From contig UQNW01000005.1 in assembly GCA_900542495.1 (NCBI GenBank), forward strand, positions 62,001 to 126,000: a stretch of DNA of 64,000 nucleotides, given 5' to 3'. Shown here one piece after another: positions 8,369-17,289 of this stretch. The notes below the pieces were generated by a model that saw nothing but the letters and a program-made list of their open reading frames with translations, did not search any database and was not told where the DNA came from. Made by a program: the position numbers and the translations under genes. The stretch's first letter is position 1. The number at the start of each line of letters is the position of its first letter. This stretch comes from an uncultured Roseburia sp. (GTDB lineage Bacteria; Bacillota; Clostridia; Lachnospirales; Lachnospiraceae).

Positions 8369-9367
8369 TTAAAACTCATATTTTACTTTCACATCATATT
8401 TCCTAGGTTCTTTTTCTTCTTTCTCTCCCATGATCTTCTGGCTCAAAAGCTCTGCCGCACAAATTGCGACTGTTTCCGGATTCTTAACAACAAGCGAACA
8501 GTCCATTCCAAGTTTTTCTTTCGTTCCACCCATTGCAAACCCTGCGATATCCACGTTTCCAATCCACTCCGGATACAACTGATGGATTCCCATGGCAATA
8601 TACTCTACAATGTCCGTTCCAAACCCGATGATGACCGGTCTCTCTCCATCCTCGAGCACACTGTTTAACTGTTTTAAAGCATCCATTACCACTTCGATCT
8701 TTCTCGCAGTAAATATTTTGATCACGCGGCTTCCATCACGCCCGGCCTCTTCCAGTGCCTGATTTGCCCCGGCAAGACACATACGTGTATTAAAACTGTC
8801 GCTCCAGCCAAAGAGCATCATGATACGGCTGCATGGCTTATTTTTCAGAAGCCATGAGATAAGATGATATGCATTGTCCCTGTGATTTTCCAAAACCATA
8901 TCACAGCCAATATCCTCCTGTCTGTCGATTGCGATCATATTTTTATAATTCTTTGTTACGCCCTGCAGATATGGTGTATTCTGTCCACTCGGTGCAATTA
9001 TGATTCCTGCGGCTCTCTGGTTCAGAAGCTCCTGGACATAGAACAGCTCTTTTTCCCGCTCACTGTCACTTTCACAGATATAAGTAATATATTTTCTTTC
9101 AAAAAAATAGTCACTTACCACATGACATATTTTTCCGAAAAAATATTCCATATGCGGAACAATAAGACCGACGATCTGTGTCTGTCCTCTTTTTAAATTT
9201 CTTGCAAACATGTTCGGTTCATACTGCAGTTCATTGATGGCATTTTTAATGTTGTACGCTGCAAGCGGCTGGATACTTTTTGGATCCGCCAGATATCTTG
9301 ATACAGAACTGATCGATACTCCTGCCAGTTCCGCCACTTCCCGAATTGTAACTTTTTTTTCTTTCAT
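8369..9367 (-). CDS. LacI family transcriptional regulator (local regulator of the tct/sulfatase cluster)
   Basis: A 332-residue LacI/GalR regulator. The N-terminal helix-turn-helix and hinge are VTIREVAELAGVSISSVSRYL and NAINELQYEPNMFARNLKRG (residues 5-64); the rest is a periplasmic-binding-like effector domain starting IVGLIVPHMEYFF. GGTGG precedes the ATG. It is immediately upstream of and co-oriented with tctCBA, and the two matching palindromes between it and tctC make it the likely regulator of that cluster. Its effector is presumably the imported compound (inference). Confidence 0.9.
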   Translation of the reverse strand: MKEKKVTIREVAELAGVSISSVSRYLADPKSIQPLAAYNIKNAINELQYEPNMFARNLKRGQTQIVGLIVPHMEYFFGKICHVVSDYFFERKYITYICESDSEREKELFYVQELLNQRAAGIIIAPSGQNTPYLQGVTKNYKNMIAIDRQEDIGCDMVLENHRDNAYHLISWLLKNKPCSRIMMLFGWSDSFNTRMCLAGANQALEEAGRDGSRVIKIFTARKIEVVMDALKQLNSVLEDGERPVIIGFGTDIVEYIAMGIHQLYPEWIGNVDIAGFAMGGTKEKLGMDCSLVVKNPETVAICAAELLSQKIMGEKEEKEPRKYDVKVKYEF

Positions 9368-9452
9368 AATCCACCTTAATACTTTTCCCTCTTATTCACT
9401 ACTATAACTAAGCTAACATATTTCCTGCAAAAATTCAATTGTCATAGCTTTG

Positions 9453-9462
9453 CAAACGTTTG
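9453..9462. promoter_or_regulatory. LacI/cre-like operator upstream of the epimerase gene
   Basis: The palindrome CAAACGTTTG, within GCAAACGTTTGT, lies about 35 bases upstream of a TATAAT (9497-9502) that precedes the epimerase gene. It is almost identical to the perfect palindrome at 11823-11834 in front of the second LacI gene, which suggests shared control. A CcpA cre site is an alternative reading. Confidence 0.55.
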
Positions 9463-9496
9463 TCTAAACCGGTTCTCTTTCCACAGATTCGTGTGT

Positions 9497-9502
9497 TATA
9501 AT
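9497..9502 (+). promoter_or_regulatory. -10 element of the epimerase promoter
   Basis: TATAAT 58 bases upstream of the ATG at 9561. The -35 region is poor in sequence, which is compatible with a regulated promoter. Confidence 0.5.
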
Positions 9503-9560
9503 AGAAAAAGCAAGTATTTTTCAAAAAACAATACCAATTTGTAAAAGGGGGGCTTTTATT

Positions 9561-10445
9561 ATGCTGATCACATTACATTCAAACGGTTACGAGGTCGCTG
9601 TCAATACGATGGGGGCCGAATTGAAATCTTTCAAGGATCCTTCCGGAAAAGAATATGTCTGGAATTCAGATCCTGCTTTCTGGATGCGTTCTTCACCACT
9701 TCTCTTTCCAACGATCGGAAATTTAAGAAATGGTGAAACAACCATGAAGGGGCAGGTTTATCCTCTCGTAAAGCATGGCTTCTGTAAAGATACAGAATTC
9801 GAGGTAAAGGATTTATCCGATGATACGGTCACTTTCTTGTTACACGCAAATGAAGAAACTTTAAAAAGTTATCCTTATCAGTTCGAATTGTCTCTCACCT
9901 ATCATTTATCCGACAATGAGTTATCTATGGAATACCGTGTTGTAAACCATGACACAGAAGAAATGTTTTATCATATCGGCGCACATCCTGGATTTATGCT
10001 TCCGGTATCTTCCGGTGAAACACTTGCCGACTGTGAACTTGTCTTTGAAAAAACAGAAGATTTCGTATCTTATGAATATGATCTTGAAAATATGGAATTC
10101 AACACAGAGAAAAAGATTGTACAAAAAGCAGAGGGCAACACATTACCACTTACTGTTGCAATGTTTGACAATGATGCTGTTTTCTTTGAACACACCAATT
10201 CCCATCGTGTTTCCTTCCTTAACACTCATACCGGAAAGGGTGTAACAATGGACTATCCTGATTTTGAATCTATCGCTTTCTGGACTCCTGCAGGCGGCAA
10301 TGCTCCATTCCTTTGTCTGGAACCATGGAACGGTTCTGCGATTTTCCATCAGGACAGTGATATTTTCTCAGAAAAACGTGGTATTCTCTCATTAATGCCT
10401 GAAGGTGAAAAAACTTACCATTTAAAAATCACTTTAGAGGCTTAG
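9561..10445 (+). CDS. Aldose 1-epimerase family protein (LacX-like)
   Basis: A 294-residue cytoplasmic sugar mutarotase-like protein. Family features are the start LHSNGYEVAVNTMGAELKSF, the segment VWNSDPAFWMRSSPLLFPTIGNL, the substrate-site GHxG-like HGFCKDTEFEV, and HIGAHPGFMLP with candidate catalytic histidines, plus CLEPWNG near the C-terminus. This is the LacX-type branch rather than classic GalM. A purine-rich AAAGGGGGG site precedes the ATG. It is a single plus-strand gene divergent from the first LacI gene and ends at a bidirectional terminator. Confidence 0.88.
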   Translation: MLITLHSNGYEVAVNTMGAELKSFKDPSGKEYVWNSDPAFWMRSSPLLFPTIGNLRNGETTMKGQVYPLVKHGFCKDTEFEVKDLSDDTVTFLLHANEETLKSYPYQFELSLTYHLSDNELSMEYRVVNHDTEEMFYHIGAHPGFMLPVSSGETLADCELVFEKTEDFVSYEYDLENMEFNTEKKIVQKAEGNTLPLTVAMFDNDAVFFEHTNSHRVSFLNTHTGKGVTMDYPDFESIAFWTPAGGNAPFLCLEPWNGSAIFHQDSDIFSEKRGILSLMPEGEKTYHLKITLEA

Positions 10446-10464
10446 CCACCTGAATCCATTACAT

Positions 10465-10517
10465 AAAAAAGCAGAGCCGGACAGACATATGCGCATGTCG
10501 ATCTGACTCTGTTTTTC
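10465..10517. terminator. Bidirectional terminator between convergent genes
   Basis: An imperfect hairpin (CAGAG...GACAT-ATGCGC-ATGTC...CTCTG) is flanked by AAAAAA on the left and TTTTT on the right. It therefore reads as a terminator for both the epimerase gene and the convergent kinase-like gene. Confidence 0.7.
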
Positions 10518-10531
10518 TTTGAGCATCTCTT

Positions 10532-11143
10532 TTATAATACCTTTAAATTCCACATAATCTCAAGTGTATCATCCTGCACATGAAATTTTTCAAAATATGC
10601 TTCTTCCTTCGGAATCCATTTTTCCTGAAACTCTTTTGCTTTTTCTTCCCCATTACGCTTTCTTATATTTGCAAGCTGCACATCCGATGCGATATTCATA
10701 AAAATCTTCAGCTGATATGGCTTTCCAAAATACGGATGTAAGCTATAAGAGCCCTCGATAATATTAATCCTTTTATAAGGAATCTCATAAGCATCTAATA
10801 GTCTCCACTCTCTGCAGGAAAAGGGCTGATAGCACACAGATTCCTTCTTTTGAACCGGTATAAGCACAGTTTCATAAAATCTTTCATAGTCTACATTCCC
10901 ACCGGTTTCTTTCATTCTGTCCGGTGTACGCTGCTCCATTCGTAAAAAGAAATCATCCATATGAAACAGGTTACAGTCAAACTGCCCCTTTAAATATTCT
11001 CCCAGAGTTGTCTTACCACTTCCACATCGCCCATCAATCGCCACAAGAATTGGTCTGTCTGTATTGTCTTCCTGTTTAATAATTTCATTAATCGCATCCA
11101 CTGCCGGTTTGAATCGTTCTCTGCATTGTGTCTTCAGTTCCAT
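10532..11143 (-). CDS. Uridine kinase-like P-loop NTPase
   Basis: A 203-residue protein with a Walker A motif AIDGRCGSGKTTLGEYL (near residue 36) and a downstream HMDDFFLRMEQRT segment like the nucleoside-binding region of uridine kinase/phosphoribulokinase enzymes. INIIEGSYSLHPYF and FMNIASDVQLANIRKRNGEE resemble the later strand and lid arginine region. It probably phosphorylates a nucleoside or other small molecule; the substrate is not defined. It is transcribed separately from the ECF gene upstream, about 50 bases away on the same strand. Confidence 0.78.
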   Translation of the reverse strand: MELKTQCRERFKPAVDAINEIIKQEDNTDRPILVAIDGRCGSGKTTLGEYLKGQFDCNLFHMDDFFLRMEQRTPDRMKETGGNVDYERFYETVLIPVQKKESVCYQPFSCREWRLLDAYEIPYKRINIIEGSYSLHPYFGKPYQLKIFMNIASDVQLANIRKRNGEEKAKEFQEKWIPKEEAYFEKFHVQDDTLEIMWNLKVL

Positions 11144-11197
11144 GTATTTCTCCGATCTTTCCCCGTATTTTCTGTCTTCTATCAGAAAAACAGATCA

Positions 11198-11746
11198 TTA
11201 TTTTCCTTCATAAGCAGGCTTTACAACTCCCGCTGCATATAAACGATTTACAAGAACAGGTATTAAGATAAGCTGTATCACAATTCCAGGGATTGCATTC
11301 ACAAATCCACCCATAAAGAATAATTTCCATGTAAATCCACTTCCCATTAATGCATAAACAATTGCTGATACAAGTCCCCATACCAGTCTTCCTGCGAGCA
11401 TGGAAATGATCAAAGAGATATATAGTGATCTCATATCCTTTTTCATCTTACCGGAAAGAATTCCGCTGACTAATCCATAAGTTGCAAGTTCAAATGCCAT
11501 GCATATAGCATTCGGGAGCATGACAGGCATTCCAAATGTCACACTTCTAAGTAATGGTGTAATAAATCCAACGATCAGACCATACGGTCCTCCAAGAATA
11601 TATCCACACAGTAATACCGGAATGTGCATCGGGCAAAGCATCTTTCCGACTGCCGGGATCTGCATGGTAATAAATGGAAGAATCAGTCCAATTGCAAGAA
11701 ATAATGCTGCCAAAACTGTTTTTCGTACTGTCATCTGTTTTTTCAT
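11198..11746 (-). CDS. ECF transporter S component
   Basis: A 182-residue membrane protein with about six helices and the ECF S-component pattern: an early TVRKTVLAALFLAIGLILPF helix, then LCPMHIPVLLCGYILGGPYGLIVGFITPLLRS. Such proteins capture a vitamin or metabolite and hand it to a shared EcfAT energising module, which is not in this window. GAGGAGGA precedes the ATG. It is divergent from the LacI gene at 11916 and shares its operator-containing spacer, so it is a likely target. Vitamin specificity cannot be told. Confidence 0.82.
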   Translation of the reverse strand: MKKQMTVRKTVLAALFLAIGLILPFITMQIPAVGKMLCPMHIPVLLCGYILGGPYGLIVGFITPLLRSVTFGMPVMLPNAICMAFELATYGLVSGILSGKMKKDMRSLYISLIISMLAGRLVWGLVSAIVYALMGSGFTWKLFFMGGFVNAIPGIVIQLILIPVLVNRLYAAGVVKPAYEGK

Positions 11747-11822
11747 CTTGTCCTCCTCAACATTTCAAATCTCATTCGCATTTATTGTACCACACTTACC
11801 ACTTTCTTCGCCATTTATTTTA

Positions 11823-11834
11823 ACAAACGTTTGT
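11823..11834. promoter_or_regulatory. Perfect LacI-type operator in divergent spacer
   Basis: A perfect 12-base palindrome, ACAAACGTTTGT, is followed immediately by a second dyad, GTAAAGTTTTAC (11835-11846). Both lie between the ECF S-component gene and the LacI gene, consistent with autoregulation and control of the transporter. Confidence 0.65.
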
Positions 11835-11915
11835 GTAAAGTTTTACGCAAATTTTTATTTATTTGTGTTAAACTATACGCAAAGATGAAAATTACCTGTA
11901 CGAGGGGGTATTTCA

Positions 11916-12920
11916 ATGACATTAAAGGATATTGCAAAAGAGGCCGGTGTTTCCATCTCTACCGTTTCCCGTATTATCAACGGGAATTCGTCAAACGCCG
12001 CCAGTAAAGAAATGCAGGATAAAATCTGGAGTATTGCACGAGCCGGCGGATATGTGCCTAACACTTCCGCTCAGGCATTAAAGCAAAAAAACATGGAAAA
12101 TGTACCTCATCATTCCATTGCCTGTGTCTATGCAAGAGCGCAGGATGCGCAAAATGATGCCTTTTTTTCAACTCTGACAAGAAGTATTGAACAGGAGGCC
12201 TTAAAAGAGGGGTATATCGTAAAGTATTCTTTTTCTACTTTTGACATTCATAACCCGGCCACGCAAAATCAGATTATAAATAACGAAGTGGATGGTGCTG
12301 CCATTCTTGGCCGTTGTGATAAGGAAACTCTCAAATTTATGAAAAAGCATTTCCATAAGATCATTTACGTAGGTTTAAATCCGTTAGATGCCGAGTATGA
12401 TCAAGTTATCTGTGACGGAAATGCCGTCGCATCTGATGCCGTGAACCATCTGATCGCACAGGGACACACGCAGATTGGATATATCGGAGAGACCAAAAAT
12501 GAAATCCGGTATGAAGCTTATTGTAATACTTTGAAGAAAAATCATATTAATTTTAACAAAAATATTGTAACCAATGTTTCCGGCTCTTCCGAAGCCGGCT
12601 ATCAGGGAGCCAAACGCATTCTGGAGCGTTCTTCGGACGTAACTGCTTTTTTCTGCATGAATGACATAACAGCGATCGGTGCGATCCGTGCAATCCACGA
12701 ATGTGGTTATCGCATCCCTGATGATATCTCTGTCATCAGTATGGATGACATTGAAATTGCACAATATGTATCGCCAATGCTTACAACTATGCATATTCCG
12801 ATCGAAGAAATGGGTAAGATGACTGCCAAGATTCTGATCGACCGCATAAGAAATGGACACACTCTCCCTCTGAAAATGTCCCTGCCATATTACATGGCAA
12901 AACGCGAAAGCTGCAGATAA
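11916..12920 (+). CDS. LacI family transcriptional regulator
   Basis: A 334-residue LacI/GalR protein. The DNA-binding head is MTLKDIAKEAGVSISTVSRIINGNS with the hinge segment YVPNTSAQALKQK; the effector domain starts at about residue 66. ADHxx-type features include AGYQGAKRILERSSDVTAFFCMNDITAIGAIRAI and VISMDDIEIAQYVSPMLTTMHIP. A GAGGGGG site precedes the ATG. The paired palindromes upstream and the same motif at 9453 suggest a small regulon of itself, the ECF protein and the epimerase, pointing to a sugar effector (inference). Confidence 0.9.
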   Translation: MTLKDIAKEAGVSISTVSRIINGNSSNAASKEMQDKIWSIARAGGYVPNTSAQALKQKNMENVPHHSIACVYARAQDAQNDAFFSTLTRSIEQEALKEGYIVKYSFSTFDIHNPATQNQIINNEVDGAAILGRCDKETLKFMKKHFHKIIYVGLNPLDAEYDQVICDGNAVASDAVNHLIAQGHTQIGYIGETKNEIRYEAYCNTLKKNHINFNKNIVTNVSGSSEAGYQGAKRILERSSDVTAFFCMNDITAIGAIRAIHECGYRIPDDISVISMDDIEIAQYVSPMLTTMHIPIEEMGKMTAKILIDRIRNGHTLPLKMSLPYYMAKRESCR

Positions 12921-12944
12921 TAAAGTAATTTTCCTGTTATATTA

Positions 12945-12986
12945 AACTACCGGATGCACACATAAACCTGTCTGCATCCGGTAGTT
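12945..12986. terminator. Strong bidirectional terminator
   Basis: A perfect 14-base stem (AACTACCGGATGCA against TGCATCCGGTAGTT) with a 14-base loop and a T-rich 3' side lies between the convergent LacI and S1-domain genes. Confidence 0.8.
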
Positions 12987-13017
12987 TCATTTTTATAATG
13001 AAATTTTTATCTTCTGA

Positions 13018-13920
13018 TTAATCCAGCTTGATTCCTGCAAGAAGTGAACCAAGGCTTGAGCCAAAGCTCTCCTTTGATGTATACTGCTCGAGATTCTCTG
13101 CCGGCTCAGTATCTACCATTTCTTCTTCCAGTGCTTTCATGGAAAGACTGATCTTGTTGTCATTGGTATTCAACACCTTTGCTTTGACTTTCTGTCCCTC
13201 TTTTAACACTTCTGATGGCTTTTTGATACGTCTTTCGCAGATCTGTGAAATGTGTACCAGTCCACTCAATCCATTGCCAAGATTGATAAATGCTCCATAT
13301 GGCATTAAGGACTCTACCGTTCCCTCTAAAACAGTCCCCGGAACGATCATGGAAATCTTGTGGTTACGCTCCTCAATCGCCGCCTCTTTTGCCACCTGTT
13401 TTGCGGACAATACCAGTTTTTCTTTTTCCGGATCAACGGTGATGACTTTTGCCTCCACCTCTTTTCCGATCCAGCTCTCCGTGTCTTCCACATAATCAAG
13501 TGCAAGCTGGGATGCCGGGATAAATGCACGGATGCCTTCTAAAAATGCAACCACACCGCTTGGAACACTCTCTTTGATGCGGACTTTTACAACCGTTCCA
13601 TCTTCCATCATCTGCTGCAGTTTCTCCCATGCAAGAACATCGTTTGCCTCTTTTCTGGACAGCAGGATATTGCCCTGTCCGTCATCTGTCTTTACCACAG
13701 TTGCCTCGATCTCATCACCGGCATGGATCTGCTCTAACACTGCAAAATCCGGATCATTGCTGAAGTCCTCTACCTTAATAATTCCCTGTGCATAATATTT
13801 TAAATCCAGAGTGATTTCTTCCTCGCTCACTGCAATGACAGTACCTGTGATAATATCGCCCTCTTTGATCTGGCGGAAAGATGCCTCTAATTCGTCCTTG
13901 AAATCGTCCATTGTTTCCAT
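13018..13920 (-). CDS. S1 RNA-binding domain protein (RpsA-like)
   Basis: A 300-residue protein with three S1 (OB-fold) repeats. Repeat 1 is near residues 18-90 (EGDIITGTVIAVSEEEITLDLKYYAQGII), repeat 2 near 105-175, and repeat 3 near 190-265 (GTVLEGTVESLMPYGAFINLGNGLSGLVHISQI). It is shorter than the four- to six-repeat S1 of proteobacteria and resembles the short S1-like proteins of Clostridia, which bind mRNA or ribosomes. An acidic C-terminus follows. GGAGG lies 8 bases before the ATG. It is flanked by a terminator and by the 14068 palindromic element, so it is probably monocistronic. Confidence 0.85.
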   Translation of the reverse strand: METMDDFKDELEASFRQIKEGDIITGTVIAVSEEEITLDLKYYAQGIIKVEDFSNDPDFAVLEQIHAGDEIEATVVKTDDGQGNILLSRKEANDVLAWEKLQQMMEDGTVVKVRIKESVPSGVVAFLEGIRAFIPASQLALDYVEDTESWIGKEVEAKVITVDPEKEKLVLSAKQVAKEAAIEERNHKISMIVPGTVLEGTVESLMPYGAFINLGNGLSGLVHISQICERRIKKPSEVLKEGQKVKAKVLNTNDNKISLSMKALEEEMVDTEPAENLEQYTSKESFGSSLGSLLAGIKLD

Positions 13921-14067
13921 TATGAATTACCTCCATTGTTCTTTTCCTGTGAAATCCACATGTAACACACAATGTTTTGCAATTATGCTGCCGCATCTTT
14001 CATATGGATTTCCAGATAAAAATAAGTATAACACATTTATTTCCGTCATGACAACTATCGCAGGATT

Positions 14068-14281
14068 AGACAATTGCTAAACTCATAAAAATCTAAATTA
14101 AATTGTGAAAGAATTGACAAAAGACACTGGGGAACCGCCGGTACTTAGAAGGCGGATACAACTGTAAGTTGTGTCTGGCTTCTTAGTACCGCTGCGAGTG
14201 ACACGTAGCGAGAGCGTGTCTTGAATGTTTTTGTTAATTTTGAACAATTTAAAAAGATGATGAAGGGTTTCGCAATTGTCT
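14068..14281. repeat. Palindromic repeat family A, long copy (A1)
   Basis: A 214-base element bounded by 14-base inverted ends, AGACAATTGCTAAA and TTTCGCAATTGTCT (one mismatch). The same ends flank short copies at 26094 and 34420. Inside are nested stems: 14121-14127 with 14216-14222 (AAGACAC/GTGTCTT), 14139-14151 with 14179-14191 (CGGTAC-T-TAGAAG against CTTCT-T-AGTACCG), and a local ACACG/CGTGT stem. The right end runs into the stop codon of the histidine kinase gene. No credible coding potential. Confidence 0.7.
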
Positions 14282-16397
14282 ATTTCCACAGGATCACCAC
14301 TTTAAAGAGATCTCCGTCCACAGAGATATTCAGGCTGCCTTTCTGTGCCTCGGTAAAACTTTTTGCAATTGCAAGCCCAAGACCTGAACCTTCCGTGTTT
14401 CTGGATGCATCTCCCCTCACAAAACGTTCTGTAAGTTCCTCCCCTTTTACATGCAATTCAACCGCTGACATATTCCGCATCGTAATGGCAACCTGATTCT
14501 TAGTCCGCTCCACATCAATATAGACACGGCTGTCCGGCATGGCATATTTTTGGATGTTCACAAACAGATTCTCAAAAATACGGTACGTCTTCTGATTATC
14601 CAGCTTCAAAATAATTTTTTCATCCGGCACATTCCAGCGCAGTTTTAATCCCAGCTGTTCAAATTTGTCCGTATGTTCCACACTGACCTGCTTCATCAGG
14701 TTGACGACATCCACATCCATCAGATTTAATGTAATATTATTGGTCGTCGCTTTGCTCACTTCAAAAAGATCCTCGATCAGCACTTTCAGCCGCAGTGATT
14801 TTTTCTCCAGTGTCTCAATATAAGATTTGCGTTCCTCTTCTGTGATATCTTCTTTTTTCAATAACTCTACATATGTAGTTATTGCAGTGAGCGGTGTTTT
14901 CAGATCATGAGACACATTTGTGATCAGCTCTGTTTTCATGCGCTGGCTTTTCACTTCTTCATCCACCGCTTTTTTAAATCCGGTGCGGATCTCTGTGAGC
15001 TGTTCTTTGAATGGTTCGAACACTCCGATATCCTCTGTGATCATCGTATCAAGATCACCCTCTGCAATACGCTGCACACCTCTCATCAAAACATCATAAT
15101 CTCTTTTGATCCGGTCGTAATACTTTTTCATCAGATAAAAAAGCACAAGCGAGTAAATGACAAGACCAACGATTCCAAACATCCACATACACATCAACAC
15201 TGCTAAAACAAGAAAATTGATCCCCACAATTTTTAGGATTGTTTTGGTAGTCTTATCACTGAAATCAATGTGGTTGACTTCGTCTGTAAACTGGTTCCAT
15301 TTTTTCCAGATCCACGGAAAAATCTGATAAATAAAGCTATACTGCCTGATATATTCCTTTATTCCGATCTGAAATACCGGATAAATAGTAAGCATTGATA
15401 AAAATGCAACTGCAAAAATAACGTAAAGTATTCCGCCTGCCTTTAACACATCCCACACGCGCACATCTGCAAATCCCATTCTGCTTCTGTATGGGAATTC
15501 ACAAATGGTATCAATATAAAGACCACACATGGCAAAAGACATAATAAGTCCAACGATTCCAATTTCCATATAACGCCATTTCGGCAGATAATCCGGCAGG
15601 TTTTCCTTTTTCCATACTTTTCTGCTGCACATAATGCACATAAATATGGCAATTGCCAGCATAGTAAAAAAGTATACCGGGTTTGCGTAAGATGCGGTCA
15701 GATAATAATTATTGGTATAATGATCTTCAACGATCAGATTATCATTTTCAGAAGAAATGCCATAGACAACCTGAAAATTTTTAATCGGTGTATAAGTATA
15801 CGAACTCTCCTGTGCCGCCTGCTTTAACGCATTGTAACGGTCTGCATGTAAAAATTCCTTGATCAGCAGATCTGCCGCGATTGTTTGTGTTTTTTTCACT
15901 TCTACGGTCAGATTACCGTTTTCATCATAAGAAAGCTCAATCAGGCACTCATAATCATTCCAGTCGTCCCTAGTGCTGTCTGCATCAAAGTCTTTTTCCA
16001 ATACTTTTTTAAGCTCTTTGTTCGTATTAATTTCTTCCTTTGTTCCGTCTGTCGCATAATAGTCTGTCTCGGACCGGACTGCTTCAAATTCCTCTGCCCA
16101 TTCTGAAATGTAATCATAATCTTCATATGCGCCACTTTCATCGGACAGAAAATAGGAAGACTGATTTTCTGCCTGCTGCGGATTCATTTCCGCATACAGT
16201 ACGCTGCTTCCCTCATAAAGCGTGTCGATATAATCATTATTTATATTTTCACCGGAAGCATGCACCTCCTCTGCTCTCTCCTCTGCATTTTCTTTCACCC
16301 ATGGAAAGAGACACAGGTTCACAATGACTGCGAGTAATATTCCTGCAATAATAATTGCAATTCGTTTGTTACGGCTGTTTTTCAATTTTGTATCCAA
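14280..16397 (-). CDS. Sensor histidine kinase, membrane-bound
   Basis: A 705-residue two-component kinase. One helix near residues 12-32 is followed by a large extracellular domain rich in acidic and tyrosine residues (about 33-240), then roughly five more hydrophobic segments, a HAMP-like linker (MRGVQRIAEGDLDTMI), the phosphoacceptor motif NVSHDLKTPLTAI near residue 495, and ATP-binding motifs FENLFVNIQKYA, FVRGDAS and GSGLGLAIAKSF. The apparent start is TTG, preceded by GGTGTGGGGCG and overlapping the regulator gene by 29 bases. The catalytic motifs are intact. The stimulus is unknown; the architecture resembles cell-envelope sensors. Confidence 0.88.
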   Translation of the reverse strand: MDTKLKNSRNKRIAIIIAGILLAVIVNLCLFPWVKENAEERAEEVHASGENINNDYIDTLYEGSSVLYAEMNPQQAENQSSYFLSDESGAYEDYDYISEWAEEFEAVRSETDYYATDGTKEEINTNKELKKVLEKDFDADSTRDDWNDYECLIELSYDENGNLTVEVKKTQTIAADLLIKEFLHADRYNALKQAAQESSYTYTPIKNFQVVYGISSENDNLIVEDHYTNNYYLTASYANPVYFFTMLAIAIFMCIMCSRKVWKKENLPDYLPKWRYMEIGIVGLIMSFAMCGLYIDTICEFPYRSRMGFADVRVWDVLKAGGILYVIFAVAFLSMLTIYPVFQIGIKEYIRQYSFIYQIFPWIWKKWNQFTDEVNHIDFSDKTTKTILKIVGINFLVLAVLMCMWMFGIVGLVIYSLVLFYLMKKYYDRIKRDYDVLMRGVQRIAEGDLDTMITEDIGVFEPFKEQLTEIRTGFKKAVDEEVKSQRMKTELITNVSHDLKTPLTAITTYVELLKKEDITEEERKSYIETLEKKSLRLKVLIEDLFEVSKATTNNITLNLMDVDVVNLMKQVSVEHTDKFEQLGLKLRWNVPDEKIILKLDNQKTYRIFENLFVNIQKYAMPDSRVYIDVERTKNQVAITMRNMSAVELHVKGEELTERFVRGDASRNTEGSGLGLAIAKSFTEAQKGSLNISVDGDLFKVVILWK

Positions 16398-17091
16398 CGC
16401 CCCACACCACCTTTAAATATTTTGGTTCTCTCGGGTTAATCTCGATCTTATCCCGAATGTTTCTCACGTGCACCATGATCGTGTCCGTGTTGATTGCTTT
16501 TTCGTTCCAGACTCTCTCATAGATTTCCTCTGCAGAGAAAACCCTGCCCGGATTTTTCATCAGAAGTGCCAGTATTTTAAATTCAATCGGAGTCAGTTTG
16601 ACCGGGGTTCCATCCACGGAAAATTCCACGGTGTCTTCGTTTAATTCCAGTCCGCCAATGATGTAATTTCTGCCTTCTTCCTCTTTTTTCTGTGCCATTC
16701 CCATAAAGCGGGTGTAACGGCGCAGCTGGGAATTTACTCTTGCCATAAGTTCCAACGGAGTAAATGGTTTTGTCACATAATCATCCGCGCCAATATTTAA
16801 GCCGATGACTTTATCCGTTTCCTCTGATTTCGCTGAAAGCATGATCACCGGAAACTCATGCTGTTCCCTTAACTTTATCGTCATGGTCACACCGTCCATG
16901 CGCGGCATCATGATATCCACGATCGCAAGGTGTATTTCTTCCTTTTCGATCACTTGTAGTCCCTCGACACCATCGGCTGCCTTATATACATGGTATCCCT
17001 GACTTTTCAGGAAAATCTCGATTCCGTCACGGATCTCTTTGTCGTCCTCCACAACTAAAATATTGTACTCATTGTTTTTTAACTGTTCCAT
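16369..17091 (-). CDS. OmpR/PhoB family response regulator
   Basis: A 240-residue regulator paired with the downstream kinase. Receiver domain residues 10-125: acidic pair EDD near 15-17, phosphoacceptor Asp59 in AIVDIMMPRMDG, and the conserved Lys in ADDYVTKPF. The C-terminal winged helix (about 145-238) has VKLTPIEFKILALLMKNPGRVFS and the recognition part NTDTIMVHVRNIRDKIE. GGAAGTGA precedes the ATG. It is first in a two-gene operon; targets are unknown. Confidence 0.92.
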   Translation of the reverse strand: MEQLKNNEYNILVVEDDKEIRDGIEIFLKSQGYHVYKAADGVEGLQVIEKEEIHLAIVDIMMPRMDGVTMTIKLREQHEFPVIMLSAKSEETDKVIGLNIGADDYVTKPFTPLELMARVNSQLRRYTRFMGMAQKKEEEGRNYIIGGLELNEDTVEFSVDGTPVKLTPIEFKILALLMKNPGRVFSAEEIYERVWNEKAINTDTIMVHVRNIRDKIEINPREPKYLKVVWGVGYKIEKQP

Positions 17092-17227
17092 TTCACTTCC
17101 GGCTCCTTATCTGATATACCTTACTGTAATCTATCTATCTAAAAAACCATTATATAAAAAACGAAAGAATTTCTAAAGAATTATTTTTGGAAAACAAAAA
17201 AAGGCTTGAAAATTGCAAATGTTTTTG

Positions 17228-17256
17228 TTGACAAATATATTGTGATTTGTTAGAAT
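17228..17256 (+). promoter_or_regulatory. Sigma-A promoter of tRNA-Thr
   Basis: A consensus TTGACA, 17-base spacer, TAGAAT, 33 bases upstream of the tRNA-Thr 5' end. This is a strong constitutive-type promoter. Confidence 0.85.
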
Positions 17257-17289
17257 ATCACTTGTCGATTGCGCAGGCAATTGAAGAAT

